Shown one piece after another: positions 26,957-35,045 of a stretch of DNA of 64,000 bases. The position numbers and the translations under genes were made by a program. This stretch comes from Streptomyces sp. SA15 (GTDB lineage: Bacteria; Actinomycetota; Actinomycetes; Streptomycetales; Streptomycetaceae): the NCBI RefSeq assembly GCF_002291145.1, contig NZ_NTGE01000099.1, positions 179,957 to 243,956 of the forward strand. The letters are read 5' to 3'. Every line of letters starts with the position of its first letter. The first letter of the stretch is position 1. The notes beneath the pieces were generated by a model. It had not been told where the DNA came from. It saw only the letters and a list, made by a program, of their open reading frames with translations, and ran no database searches.

Positions 26957-27540
26957 CACCCCCCGACACCCACGACCGTGATCACCAGTCTGCGGACGGC
27001 ACTCGCATCCGGTGGGGCGCTCGTTCGGTCGGCGAAGAGCAGGTGGGCGGCTCCGATGAGGGTGGGGGCGAGTGTCTCGACGTCCGCGTCCGGTGCGAGA
27101 CGGCCGTGGTCGCGCTCGGCGGTGAGGTACGACGCGACCATCGCCGTCGCCTCGGTCAGCAGCGGGACGCCGGTCGAGCCGGCCGCGCGCAGTCGCGCCC
27201 GCAGGTCGTCCCGGAAGATGACGAGGCCGACGATCGACACGGCGACCGCGTCGAACAGCTCCGTCAGCGCGGCGGCGAGGTTGCCGACGACGGTGCCGGT
27301 GCCGGCCGCCGCGCGCAGGGCCGCGGAGCGGCCGTCCAGCCGGGCGATGCGGTCCAGTACGAGCTCCGCGAGGAACGCGTCGAAGTCGGCGAAGTGCCGG
27401 TGCAGGACTCCCTTGGCGCAGCCCGCCTCCGTGGTGACCGCCCGGCTGGTGAGCGCGTGCGGGCCGTCGCGGAGCAGGATCCGCTCGGCCGCGTCGAACA
27501 ACTGCCGGCGCGCGTCGCGCATGGCCACCCCTGTCGGCAT
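26956..27540 (-). CDS. TetR-family regulator
   Basis: A 194-residue TetR repressor. N-terminal helix-turn-helix at about 12-58 (RRQLFDAAERILLRDGPHALTSRAV, GCAKGVLHRHFADFDAFLAELV) with a helical ligand domain after it. Start is the ATG at 27540, preceded by GAAGGGAG. It is divergent from a methyltransferase gene, with three near-identical palindromes between them, so it probably represses itself and that gene. Its stop overlaps the end of the palindromic element. Confidence 0.92.
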   Translation of the reverse strand: MPTGVAMRDARRQLFDAAERILLRDGPHALTSRAVTTEAGCAKGVLHRHFADFDAFLAELVLDRIARLDGRSAALRAAAGTGTVVGNLAAALTELFDAVAVSIVGLVIFRDDLRARLRAAGSTGVPLLTEATAMVASYLTAERDHGRLAPDADVETLAPTLIGAAHLLFADRTSAPPDASAVRRLVITVVGVGG

Positions 27541-27560
27541 ACCGCGTCTCCCTTCGCGAG

Positions 27561-27620
27561 TGGGCGTGCGCCCAGTATTGACGAGTGGGCGAGCGCCCAC
27601 CATAGTGGGCGTATGCCCAC
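27561..27620. promoter_or_regulatory. Three TGGGCG-N2-GCCCA operators
   Basis: TGGGCGTGCGCCCA (27561-27574), TGGGCGAGCGCCCA (27586-27599) and TGGGCGTATGCCCA (27606-27619) lie in a row between the divergent TetR and methyltransferase genes. The third contains the methyltransferase ATG. They are almost certainly the TetR protein's sites. Confidence 0.85.
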
Positions 27621-28458
27621 TCCAGAGTTGCCGACCCCATCGGGGACCCCATCGCCGACCCAGGAACAGCCCCACCAGGCCCGCCGGACCGCCGAGTCCT
27701 TCGGCACGGACGCCGAACGCTACGACCGCGCCCGGCCTCGTTATCCCGACGCCCTGGTGAGCCGGATCGCCGAGAGCACCCCTGGACCGGACATCCTCGA
27801 CGTCGGCTGCGGCACCGGCATCGCCGCCCGGCAGCTCCAGGCGGCCGGCTGCCGCGTCCTCGGCGTCGAGCCCGACGCGCGGATGGCCGAGCTCGCACGG
27901 CAACTCGGCGTCGACGTCGACGTGGCGAGGTTCGAGGAGTGGGATCCGGCGGGGAGGGAGTTCGACGCGGTTGTCGCCGGGACCGCCTGGCACTGGATCG
28001 ACCCGGTCGCCGGGGCGGCCAAGGCCGCGCGAGTACTGCGGCCGGGCGGGCTGCTGGCACCCTTCCACCACGTCTTCCAACTGCCGCCCCGCCTCGCGGA
28101 AGCCATCGCCGACGTCTGCGAACGGGTCGTGCCGGACGCCCCGTTCGACTTCCGGGCCGTGGCGGCCGGGCCCGCCCTCGACACGTACCAGACCCTGTTC
28201 GACAAGGCCGCCGACGGTATCCGCGAGGTCGGCCGGTACAGCGAACCGGAGCAGTGGCGGTACGACTGGCAGCACACCTACACCCGCGACGCGTGGCTCG
28301 ACCAGATGCCCACCCAGGGCGCCTTCACCCGCCTCCCGCCGGACCGGCTGGCGCAGATCCTGGACGGCGTCGGCGCGGCCGTCGACGCGATGGGCGGCAG
28401 CTTCACGATGCCGTACGTGACCGTGGCGATCGCCGCGACGGCCACCACCAGCCGCTGA
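27613..28458 (+). CDS. Class I SAM-dependent methyltransferase
   Basis: A 281-residue methyltransferase (Methyltransf_11/UbiE-like). SAM-binding motif I DILDVGCGTGIAARQL at about 60-75, acidic loop CRVLGVEPDARM, motif II VVAGTAWHWIDPVAGAAKA and PGGLLAPFHH. The WHW motif is typical of the TetR-associated group; the substrate is unknown, possibly a small toxic compound given the repressor. The ATG lies within the third TetR operator, so there is almost no leader and the transcript may be leaderless. Confidence 0.9.
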   Translation: MPTPELPTPSGTPSPTQEQPHQARRTAESFGTDAERYDRARPRYPDALVSRIAESTPGPDILDVGCGTGIAARQLQAAGCRVLGVEPDARMAELARQLGVDVDVARFEEWDPAGREFDAVVAGTAWHWIDPVAGAAKAARVLRPGGLLAPFHHVFQLPPRLAEAIADVCERVVPDAPFDFRAVAAGPALDTYQTLFDKAADGIREVGRYSEPEQWRYDWQHTYTRDAWLDQMPTQGAFTRLPPDRLAQILDGVGAAVDAMGGSFTMPYVTVAIAATATTSR

Positions 28459-28660
28459 CGCGCACCCCACCAGCCGCTTCTGACCCCGCGCCTCCGAAAT
28501 TCACCGAACTCCCGTACAACCCTTCCCCACCAGCGCAGGTCTCCTGATCGCCGACCGACCGTGCGCGCACCCGGGCCCTCCCACGCACACGTCCGACGGT
28601 CCGCGCCCCATCGACTGCGGATGCCCGCCAGGCATCCCCGCGTGCCGCAGGAGAACCCGC

Positions 28661-30046
28661 ATGCACAAGCACTTCGGACGAGCCCTCGCGACGGCCACCG
28701 CGGCCGCGCTGACGGGCGGTCTGCTCACGTTCGCGACGGCCGCACCGGCGACGGCCGCGACCGGCCAGTACGCGGCCGACTTCAACGGCGACGGCTACAA
28801 GGACGCCGTGGCCACGGCGCCGCAGGCCTCGGTCGGCGGCAAGTGGTGGTCGGGTGCCGTCGGCATCGTGTACGGCTCGTCGAGCGGCGTCGGCCGTACC
28901 GCGTCCGTCAGCCAGAACGCCACCGGTGTGCCCGGCGGGGCCGAGGACTCGGACCTGTTCGGTGAGGCCGTGGCGGTCGGCGACCTCAACAAGGACGGCT
29001 ACAGCGACCTGGTGGTCGGCACGCCGTACGAGCAGGTCGGCGAGGACGTGGCGGGCGGCACGGTGGTGATCGTCTGGGGCTCGTCGAGCGGCCTGAAGGG
29101 CGCGACCACCGTCAAGGACCCGGCACCCACCAAGCACGACCGCTGGGGACAGGCCCTGGCCGTGGGCGACTTCACCGGCGACGGCAGGCCCGACCTCGCC
29201 GTCGGCGCCACCGGCACCACCCAGTGGATCATCAAGGGCGGCTTCACCAAGGCCGGTGCGACGGGCGCGAAGATCACGTACACGACGTCGTGGACCGGCA
29301 GCGCGGGCGTGCGGCGCCTGACCTCCGGCAAGATCAACACCGACACCAAGGCCGACCTGGTCGTCGGCGGCCGCGCCAAGATCGGCACGCAGCGCACTCT
29401 CGACCACAACTTCGTGTACTTCGGCACGAGTTCGGCCCCGACGAAGAGGTCCGAGCTGCCGTACGGCACCCAGGTCGCCATCGCCGACCTGAACAAGGAC
29501 GGCTACGGCGACGTCGTCTCCGGCTGGACCCAGACCGCGACCGGCAGCGACCAGGACGGCAACGGCCCGGCGGTCGTCTCGTACCTCACGTCCTCCGCAA
29601 GCGTCTCCTCCTCCCTCCGACTTCCGTGGCCCGGCATCCCGTCCGTCGGCGACATCAACGGCGACGGCTACAAGGACCTGGCGCTCGGCGACCCCGACGA
29701 CTCCACCGAGGGCGGGGTCGCCGGAGCGGTCCACCTGCACTACGGCAAGGCCGCCGGCCTCACCGCGGACGCCGTGACCCTCACCCAGAACAGTGCCGGC
29801 GTCCCCGGAGCCGCCGAGACGAACGACTTCTTCGGCGAGGGCATCCTGCTCACCGACCTCACCAAGGACGGCAAGGCCGACCTGCTGGCCGCCGCGAACG
29901 GCGAGAACGAGATGGACGGCCTCGTCACCGTCCTGAAGGGCTCCGCCACGGGCATCACGACGTCCGGCGCGAAGACCTACGGCCCGAGCGCCTTCGGCAT
30001 CTCCACGGCGGACGACCCCAGGCTCGGCTCGATCCTGGCCGGCTGA
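28661..30046 (+). CDS. Secreted FG-GAP repeat protein
   Basis: A 461-residue secreted protein with signal peptide to about 33 (APATAA). It contains six or seven FG-GAP/VCBS blades with calcium-binding loops of the form DFNGDGYKDAV, DLNKDGYSDLVVG, DFTGDGRPDLAVG, DLNKDGYGDVV, DINGDGYKDLALG and DLTKDGKADLL. The repeats build an integrin-like beta-propeller, usually for extracellular binding; no enzyme domain is present. A GCAGGAGAAC ribosome site precedes the ATG. Confidence 0.9.
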   Translation: MHKHFGRALATATAAALTGGLLTFATAAPATAATGQYAADFNGDGYKDAVATAPQASVGGKWWSGAVGIVYGSSSGVGRTASVSQNATGVPGGAEDSDLFGEAVAVGDLNKDGYSDLVVGTPYEQVGEDVAGGTVVIVWGSSSGLKGATTVKDPAPTKHDRWGQALAVGDFTGDGRPDLAVGATGTTQWIIKGGFTKAGATGAKITYTTSWTGSAGVRRLTSGKINTDTKADLVVGGRAKIGTQRTLDHNFVYFGTSSAPTKRSELPYGTQVAIADLNKDGYGDVVSGWTQTATGSDQDGNGPAVVSYLTSSASVSSSLRLPWPGIPSVGDINGDGYKDLALGDPDDSTEGGVAGAVHLHYGKAAGLTADAVTLTQNSAGVPGAAETNDFFGEGILLTDLTKDGKADLLAAANGENEMDGLVTVLKGSATGITTSGAKTYGPSAFGISTADDPRLGSILAG

Positions 30047-30049
30047 CGA

Positions 30050-30132
30050 GGCGGACCGGGCGGGCGGGGCAGACCGAGCGGACCAGGCAGACCGGTCGGA
30101 CCGGGCGGACCAGGCGGACCAGGCGGACCGTC
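30050..30132. repeat. Degenerate 9-bp repeat array
   Basis: About nine units of GGCGGACCA or close variants (GGCAGACCG, GAGCGGACC) follow the FG-GAP gene; the last three are nearly perfect. It is non-coding and prone to slippage. Confidence 0.75.
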
Positions 30133-30279
30133 AAGGCCTCTCCCGTACGGCGAACCCCTGAGCCACCCCCTTGACTCCCCCGCCCCTTCCCTTAGGGGAT
30201 GTCACAGCTCGGCCGCAAAGCCGGGCCCGATCCGTCGGGCCCGGCACGTCACTCTCGGGGACCAGGTACGTTCGAAGAC

Positions 30280-31179
30280 GTGGCTGGATTCAGGATCGGA
30301 CGCGGCCGGACCAACGGCGCTCCTCACGCGCGACCGCAACAACCTCCGTACGGGCAGCAGCAGGCGCCCCAGGGACCGGGCCCGTCGTACGGCGGCTATC
30401 CCCCGGCGCCGCAGCCGTACCCAGGGCAGCAGCAGTACGGCCCCGGGCCCGGCGGCCAGGGCGGTGGCTACGACGAGCCGGAGTACTTCGGCGACGGCGC
30501 CCCGTACCCGCAGCAGGGCGGCCCGGACCCGTACGCCGCCAACCACCCTGGCCACACCCAGGCGTTCGCCGTCGGCGAGGACCCCTACAACCAGGGCGGG
30601 ACCTACCGCGCGGGCTCGGCTCCCGCGGCCCCGGTCGGCCCCCGCCTGCACTGGAAGCAACTGCTGCGGGGAGTGCTCCTCTCCCCCAACCAGACCTTCC
30701 TCCAGATGCGCGACTACACGATGTGGGGCCCGGCCCTCATCGTGACCTTCTTCTACGGCCTGCTCGCGGTCTTCGGCTTCGACGGCGCCCGCGAGGATGC
30801 GATAAACGCCACACTCTCGAACGCGGTGCCCATCGTCCTGGTCACCGCCGTCGCGATGGTGCTGAGCTCCTTCGTCCTGGGCGTGGTCACCCACACCCTG
30901 GCCCGCCAGCTCGGCGGCGACGGCGCCTGGCAGCCCACGGTCGGCCTCTCCATGCTGATCATGTCCCTCACGGACGCCCCCCGCTTGATCGTCGCCATGT
31001 TCTTCGGCGGCGACGCCGGCTTTGTCCAGCTCCTGGGCTGGGCGACCTGGGTGGCGGCCGGCGCCCTGCTGACCCTCATGGTCAGCCGCTCCCACGACCT
31101 GCCGTGGCCGAAGGCGCTGGGCGCGGCGGCGATCCAGCTGATCGCGCTGCTGTCGATCGTGAAACTGGGCACGTTCTAG
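30280..31179 (+). CDS. Yip1-family membrane protein
   Basis: About 299 residues from the GTG at 30280 (VAGFRIGRGRTN); an in-frame ATG at 30199 would add 27 residues of poor quality. The first 110 residues are rich in Pro, Gln, Gly and Tyr (PQQPPYGQQQAPQGPG) and probably disordered. The C-terminal half has five membrane helices of the YIP1 domain (WGPALIVTFFYGLLAVFGF, VLVTAVAMVLSSFVLG, LLGWATWVAAGALLTLM). Role unknown; homologues are widespread in Streptomyces. The terminator at 31195 ends the unit. Confidence 0.85.
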   Translation: MAGFRIGRGRTNGAPHARPQQPPYGQQQAPQGPGPSYGGYPPAPQPYPGQQQYGPGPGGQGGGYDEPEYFGDGAPYPQQGGPDPYAANHPGHTQAFAVGEDPYNQGGTYRAGSAPAAPVGPRLHWKQLLRGVLLSPNQTFLQMRDYTMWGPALIVTFFYGLLAVFGFDGAREDAINATLSNAVPIVLVTAVAMVLSSFVLGVVTHTLARQLGGDGAWQPTVGLSMLIMSLTDAPRLIVAMFFGGDAGFVQLLGWATWVAAGALLTLMVSRSHDLPWPKALGAAAIQLIALLSIVKLGTF

Positions 31180-31194
31180 GCGTTTGCCGTACGA

Positions 31195-31233
31195 CGACAA
31201 GGGCTCCCGGCGCGAGGCCGGGAGCCCTTGTCG
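31195..31233. terminator. Bidirectional hairpin terminator
   Basis: CGACAAGGGCTCCCGG and its perfect 16-bp complement flank a 7-nt CGCGAGG loop, between the convergent Yip1 and phosphoribosyltransferase genes. Confidence 0.92.
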
Positions 31234-31276
31234 CTGTGACCGTCAGGCGGCCGGCCCTCAGGCTGCCGGCCTGCCC

Positions 31277-31774
31277 TCAGGCGTCGAGGACCTGCCCCGC
31301 GTGCCGGACCACGGGCGGCTGGACGGACCACGGGAAGTTGATCCAGTCATCCGTCCGCTTCCACACGTACTCGCATTTCACGAGCGACTGCGACTTCTCG
31401 TAGATCACGGCGCTGCGCACCTCCGCCACGGCGTCGACGCAGAAGTCGCGTACCAGCTTGAGCGTCTTGCCGGTGTCGGCGACGTCGTCCGCGATGAGCA
31501 CCTTCTTGTCGGTGAAGTCGATGGCGTTGGGGACGGGAGCGAGCATGACGGGCATCTCGAGGGTCGTCCCCACCCCTGTGTAGAACTCCACATTCACCAG
31601 GTGGAGGTTCTTGCAGTCGAGGGCATAGGCGAGCCCGCCGGCCACGAAGACACCGCCCCGGGCGATGGAGAGCACGACGTCGGGCTCGTACCCGTCATCG
31701 GCGACGGCCTGCGCGAGCTCGCGCACGGCGACGCCGAACGCCTCGTAGGTCAGGTTCTCTCGTATGTCACTCAT
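31277..31774 (-). CDS. Phosphoribosyltransferase
   Basis: A 165-residue type I phosphoribosyltransferase. The PRPP loop KVLIADDVADTGKTL is at about 92-106, with the flexible-loop region LSIARGGVFVAGGLAYAL before it. Compared with hypoxanthine or xanthine phosphoribosyltransferases it ends WINFPWSVQPPV, a tail usual in the gpt-like group. The substrate base is not certain. It lies 19 bp from dcd on the same strand, so the two nucleotide-metabolism genes are probably co-transcribed. Confidence 0.88.
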   Translation of the reverse strand: MSDIRENLTYEAFGVAVRELAQAVADDGYEPDVVLSIARGGVFVAGGLAYALDCKNLHLVNVEFYTGVGTTLEMPVMLAPVPNAIDFTDKKVLIADDVADTGKTLKLVRDFCVDAVAEVRSAVIYEKSQSLVKCEYVWKRTDDWINFPWSVQPPVVRHAGQVLDA

Positions 31775-31793
31775 GTCGCCGGCTCCCCGTCCG

Positions 31794-32369
31794 TCACACC
31801 TGCGTCCGATGGAAATTGAGGAAGGACCGGGAGGCGGTGGGCCCCCGCTGCCCCTGGTACCGGGACCCGTACCGATCGCTGCCGTACGGGAACTCGGCCG
31901 GCGAACTGAGCCGGAACATGCACAGCTGCCCGATCTTCATGCCGGGCCAGAGCTTAATGGGGAGGGTGGCCAGGTTGGACAGCTCGAGGGTCACATGCCC
32001 GGAGAACCCGGGGTCGATGAACCCGGCGGTGGAGTGGGTGACGAGCCCCAGCCGCCCGAGAGAACTCTTGCCCTCCAGCCGCGAAGCCAGATCATCGGGA
32101 AGCGTGATGACCTCGTAGGTACTGGCGAGGACGAACTCCCCGGGATGCAGGATGAACGGCTCGTCCCCCTCCGGCTCCACGAGCCGCGTCAGATCCACCT
32201 GCTCGATGGAGGGGTCGATGTGGGGGTACCGGTGATTCTCGAACACCCGAAAATACCGATCAAGCCGCACATCGACGCTGGACGGCTGCACCATGGATTC
32301 GTCGTAGGGATCGATCCGTACCCGCCCGGCGTCGATCTCGGCCCGGATGTCCTTGTCTGAGAGAAGCAC
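31794..32369 (-). CDS. dcd: dCTP deaminase
   Basis: A 191-residue trimeric dUTPase-fold enzyme converting dCTP to dUTP (or dUMP in bifunctional forms). Landmarks: MLLSDKDIRAEIDAGRVRI start, VQPSSVDVRLDRYFRVF, HPGEFVLASTYE, RLEGKSSLGRLGL and AGFIDPGFSGHVTLELSN with the catalytic Glu. The start is the ATG at 32369. Its place beside tRNA-Gly is a stable Streptomyces arrangement. Confidence 0.97.
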   Translation of the reverse strand: MLLSDKDIRAEIDAGRVRIDPYDESMVQPSSVDVRLDRYFRVFENHRYPHIDPSIEQVDLTRLVEPEGDEPFILHPGEFVLASTYEVITLPDDLASRLEGKSSLGRLGLVTHSTAGFIDPGFSGHVTLELSNLATLPIKLWPGMKIGQLCMFRLSSPAEFPYGSDRYGSRYQGQRGPTASRSFLNFHRTQV

Positions 32370-32450
32370 GCCCCGAGGATACGCAAGGCGCGCGGACCGA
32401 CCACAATCGGACGACCGCGCGCCTGTGCTGCTGCTACTCCTGTCGCTCCC

Positions 32451-32609
32451 TTACCGCTTCTCCAGGCTCACCGGCACCACACTGCGGAGCCGGGCACACC
32501 GTGGACATCGGACGAGCCGACCGGGGCCGAGCCGCTCGGCCTGCTGCATCGGGAACGAAGCGGTGCTGAACACGTGCCCTTCGGCACAACGGACGACGGT
32601 GCGCTCCAT
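32451..32609 (-). CDS. Small zinc-ribbon-like protein
   Basis: A 52-residue protein, MERTVVRCAEGHVFST...LVRCPRCARLRSVVPV. CxxxH and CxxC pairs (C8, H12, then C37 and C40 approximately) suggest one zinc. Length and motif recall a small protein common in Streptomyces, of unknown role. A longer in-frame reading to 32675 is possible, but the conserved-looking part starts at the ATG at 32609. Confidence 0.6.
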   Translation of the reverse strand: MERTVVRCAEGHVFSTASFPMQQAERLGPGRLVRCPRCARLRSVVPVSLEKR

Positions 32610-32881
32610 CAAGTCGCTTAAGTCCCTTCCCCAAGAGCCGCGTCTGGCTGCTGCTTGCCTGACGACAAATGCCACATTACGGGATCAAAGGAACGACTCT
32701 CCAGGCGGCACCCCGTACCACCCGGACCTCTCCCACCTCTCCACCGTACGCCCCAACTCCCGCCCCCCGCAGCCCCGTCACACCTCTGAAACGCCCTCGG
32801 GCCCCACGGCTTCAGCACCGGGGGCCCGACATGAGGTAAAGTGACGACGCGTTCCGACACCGGTTCCGACCGGCGTCTTAC

Positions 32882-32955
32882 GCGGGTGTAGTTTAATGGT
32901 AGAACATCAGCTTCCCAAGCTGAGAGCGCGAGTTCGATTCTCGTCACCCGCTCCA
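32882..32955 (+). tRNA. tRNA-Gly (anticodon CCC)
   Basis: A full cloverleaf: 7-bp acceptor GCGGGTG/CACCCGC, TAGTTTAATGGTAGAACA D-arm, anticodon stem TCAGC/GCTGA with loop TTCCCAA (CCC at 34-36), T-arm with GTTCGATTC, and an encoded CCA at 32953-32955. It reads GGG glycine codons. tRNA 3' ends are common integration sites, and the DNA to its right is accessory in character. Confidence 0.97.
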
Positions 32956-32960
32956 TGATG

Positions 32961-32987
32961 AAACCCCAGGTCAGCGGCCTGGGGTTT
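32961..32987 (+). terminator. tRNA-Gly terminator
   Basis: AAACCCCAGG and CCTGGGGTTT form a 10-bp stem with a 7-nt loop, followed by GTTTATT, a Rho-independent terminator just after the tRNA. Confidence 0.92.
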
Positions 32988-33250
32988 GTTTATTGTCTAG
33001 ACCAATTTGGGGGTGGCGTGCCCTCCGCATGCCCTAAGTCGAGGTGAAGCGGCCACTTCAGAGGCATTCAGGGGCCACTTTGGGTCACTCGACTCCCGAA
33101 CGCCTCAAATCGTGAGACGCATTTTGTGTGACCTGGGTCACCACCGCGTGCCTGGCTCGCGAAGTCGCGTATGCAAAGCGGCAGTTCACAGACAGGCGTC
33201 CGCCATTGCAGAAGCCGATGCGTTCGTGATTGACGATGCCCAGGCGGCCG

Positions 33251-33304
33251 CTATAGGCGCGGCTCCACGCCGAGGTCGGCGAGCAGGCCGCGGATGTGGT
33301 CCTC
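33251..33304 (-). pseudogene. Arsenate reductase (ArsC, LMW-phosphatase type) 3' remnant
   Basis: In the frame next to that of the aquaporin remnant the bases read EDHIRGLLADLGVEPRL then stop, the usual end of phosphatase-type arsenate reductases of actinobacteria. Only 17 codons survive. It joins the aquaporin remnant directly, marking a deletion between the two genes. Confidence 0.65.
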
Positions 33305-33657
33305 ACCAGCGGCTTGCCGAACATGGCGTCGGCCAGGGCGGCACCCGCTGCCGCACCAGCGATCTGGGCAGGGACATACGCGCCCACGTCCCGCGCCGTG
33401 AGCCCGTCGCCTGCGCGACGGCCAGTCAGCCAGGCGGCAAGCGTGACGACAGGGTTGAAGTGAGCGCCGGAGACAGGCCCGAGCAGCACGATGAGCACGC
33501 CCAGGCCGAACACGGTGGCCAGCGAGTTGGCGAGCAATTGGACGCCGACGTCCCGGGACAGTTCGGTGGCCTGGATGCCGGAGCCGACCACCACCGCGAC
33601 CAGCGCCGCCGAGCCGACGGCCTCGGCCAGGGCACGGCGCCCCAGGGAGGCGCTCAC
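33305..33657 (-). pseudogene. Truncated ars-locus aquaporin (MIP family)
   Basis: About 118 codons of an aquaglyceroporin: ALAEAVGSAALVAVVVGSGIQ, then GPVSGAHFNPVVTLAAW holding the first NPx motif, then AYVPAQIAGAAAGAALADAMFGKPLV. The second half with the other NPx motif is missing and the frame runs on through ArsC-tail and unrelated bases to 33085. The GTG start overlaps the arsR stop (GTGA). In intact loci this channel exports arsenite formed by ArsC. Not expected to make a working pore. Confidence 0.8.
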
Positions 33658-34028
33658 GCGAGTGCCTCGACCGCAGTCGGCGTCTTCAGGAACACGGCGA
33701 GCCGGTCGAGAGCCGCCGGCAGCACCCAGTAGTACACCCACGTGCCACGGCGCTCGCAGTCGATGAGACCGGCCTGGCGCAGGAGCTTGAGGTGGTGGGA
33801 GATCGTCGGCTGGGACAGGTCGAAGGCAGGGGACAGTTCGCAGACGCAGACCTCACCGCCCTCGCCGCGTGAGGCGATCATCGACAGCAGGCGCAGCCGG
33901 ACCGGGTCACCGAGAGCCTTGAACACCTTCGCCAGCTCGGCCGCCTGGCCCTCGTCCAGCGGAGCAGACGAGGGCCCCGGGCAGCAGGCGGCATCCTGGC
34001 CGATCACCTCAAGCTGCTGTTTCGACAT
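33654..34028 (-). CDS. arsR: ArsR-family arsenic-responsive repressor
   Basis: A 124-residue winged-helix repressor: AELAKVFKALGDPVRLRLLSMI, the metal site EVCVCELSPAFDLSQPTISHHL with CxC in the recognition region, and a C-terminal dimer helix. A second Cys pair (AACCPG) near residue 15 may also bind As(III). It is coupled to the aquaporin remnant and divergent from arsM, so it should control both. Confidence 0.93.
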   Translation of the reverse strand: MSKQQLEVIGQDAACCPGPSSAPLDEGQAAELAKVFKALGDPVRLRLLSMIASRGEGGEVCVCELSPAFDLSQPTISHHLKLLRQAGLIDCERRGTWVYYWVLPAALDRLAVFLKTPTAVEALA

Positions 34029-34037
34029 ACCTCTATG

Positions 34038-34080
34038 TTGAAGTTTTTCGATCCAAGGCGCACGGTTGCATCAACTTCAA
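34038..34080. promoter_or_regulatory. Inverted repeat in the arsR-arsM promoter region
   Basis: TTGAAGTT (34038-34045) and AACTTCAA (34073-34080) are perfect inverted repeats 27 bp apart between the divergent arsR and arsM genes, a likely pair of ArsR half-sites, one near each promoter. Confidence 0.65.
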
Positions 34081-34129
34081 TACAGGCTGTTCCGGGCACC
34101 GCCATGCCCAGTCACCCAGGAGTGAAGTG

Positions 34130-35023
34130 ATGAACGAGCAGTCCACCGACCTGCGCGAAACCGTCCGTCGGCGCTACGCCGCCGCAGCCGTGAAGGTCAC
34201 CGAGGGCGGCACCGCCTGTTGCGGGCCGCAGCCGGTCGAGGTCGACGAGAACTTCGGCTCCACGCTGTACGCCGCCGACGAGCGCAACATCCTGCCTGCC
34301 GAAGCGGTCGCCGCCTCCCTCGGCTGCGGCAACCCGACCGCTGTAGTGGAACTGTGCGAGGGCGAGCACGTCCTCGACCTCGGCTCCGGCGGCGGCATCG
34401 ACGTCCTGCTCTCCGCCCGCCGCGTCGGCCCCACCGGTAAGGCGTACGGGCTGGACATGACCGACGAGATGCTCGCCATGGCTCTCGCCAACGTGGCGAA
34501 GGCGGGCGCGACCAACGTCGAGTTCCTCAAGGGCACCATCGAGGCCATCCCGCTGCCCGCGAACATCATCGACGTGGTCATCTCCAACTGCGTCATCAAC
34601 CTGTCCGTCGACAAACCAGCCGTCTTCGCCGAGACTTTCCGCGTCCTCAAGGCCGGCGGCCGCATCGGCGTCACCGACGTCGTCGCCGACGACACCCTCA
34701 CCCCCGAACAGCGCTCCGAACGCGGCGACTACGTCGGCTGCATCGCCGGCGCGTTGTCCTTCGCCGAATACCGGGAAGGGCTCGAAGCCGCCGGGTTCAC
34801 CGGCGTCGAGATCACGCCCACCCACGCCGTCGCCGACGGGATGCACTCAGCCATCGTTCGCACGGTCAAGCCCTCCACCACTGATGAGCCGGGCTCCTCG
34901 AACGCCGCGATGGGCGCGTGCTGCGGCGTCGCCGCCTGCTGCACCTCGGACGAGCAGGCCACCGATCCAGCCACCACGGTGTCGGAGGCCAAGGCCGCCT
35001 CAGGGTGCGGCTGCCAGAGCTGA
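34130..35023 (+). CDS. arsM: Arsenite S-adenosylmethyltransferase ArsM
   Basis: A 297-residue methyltransferase that converts As(III) to methylated species. N-terminal CCGPQPVEVDENFGSTLY holds the first conserved cysteines, ASLGCGNP the next, then HVLDLGSGGGIDVLLSAR (SAM site) and VISNCVINLS with the third conserved Cys. A Cys-rich tail (GACCGVAACCTSDE ... SGCGCQS) may bind metalloid. The ATG at 34130 follows AGGAG; a GTG directly before it is less likely. With the export genes broken, methylation may be the remaining arsenic defence. Confidence 0.95.
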   Translation: MNEQSTDLRETVRRRYAAAAVKVTEGGTACCGPQPVEVDENFGSTLYAADERNILPAEAVAASLGCGNPTAVVELCEGEHVLDLGSGGGIDVLLSARRVGPTGKAYGLDMTDEMLAMALANVAKAGATNVEFLKGTIEAIPLPANIIDVVISNCVINLSVDKPAVFAETFRVLKAGGRIGVTDVVADDTLTPEQRSERGDYVGCIAGALSFAEYREGLEAAGFTGVEITPTHAVADGMHSAIVRTVKPSTTDEPGSSNAAMGACCGVAACCTSDEQATDPATTVSEAKAASGCGCQS

Positions 35024-35045
35024 CCAGCCCCCGTCGGACGGCGTG

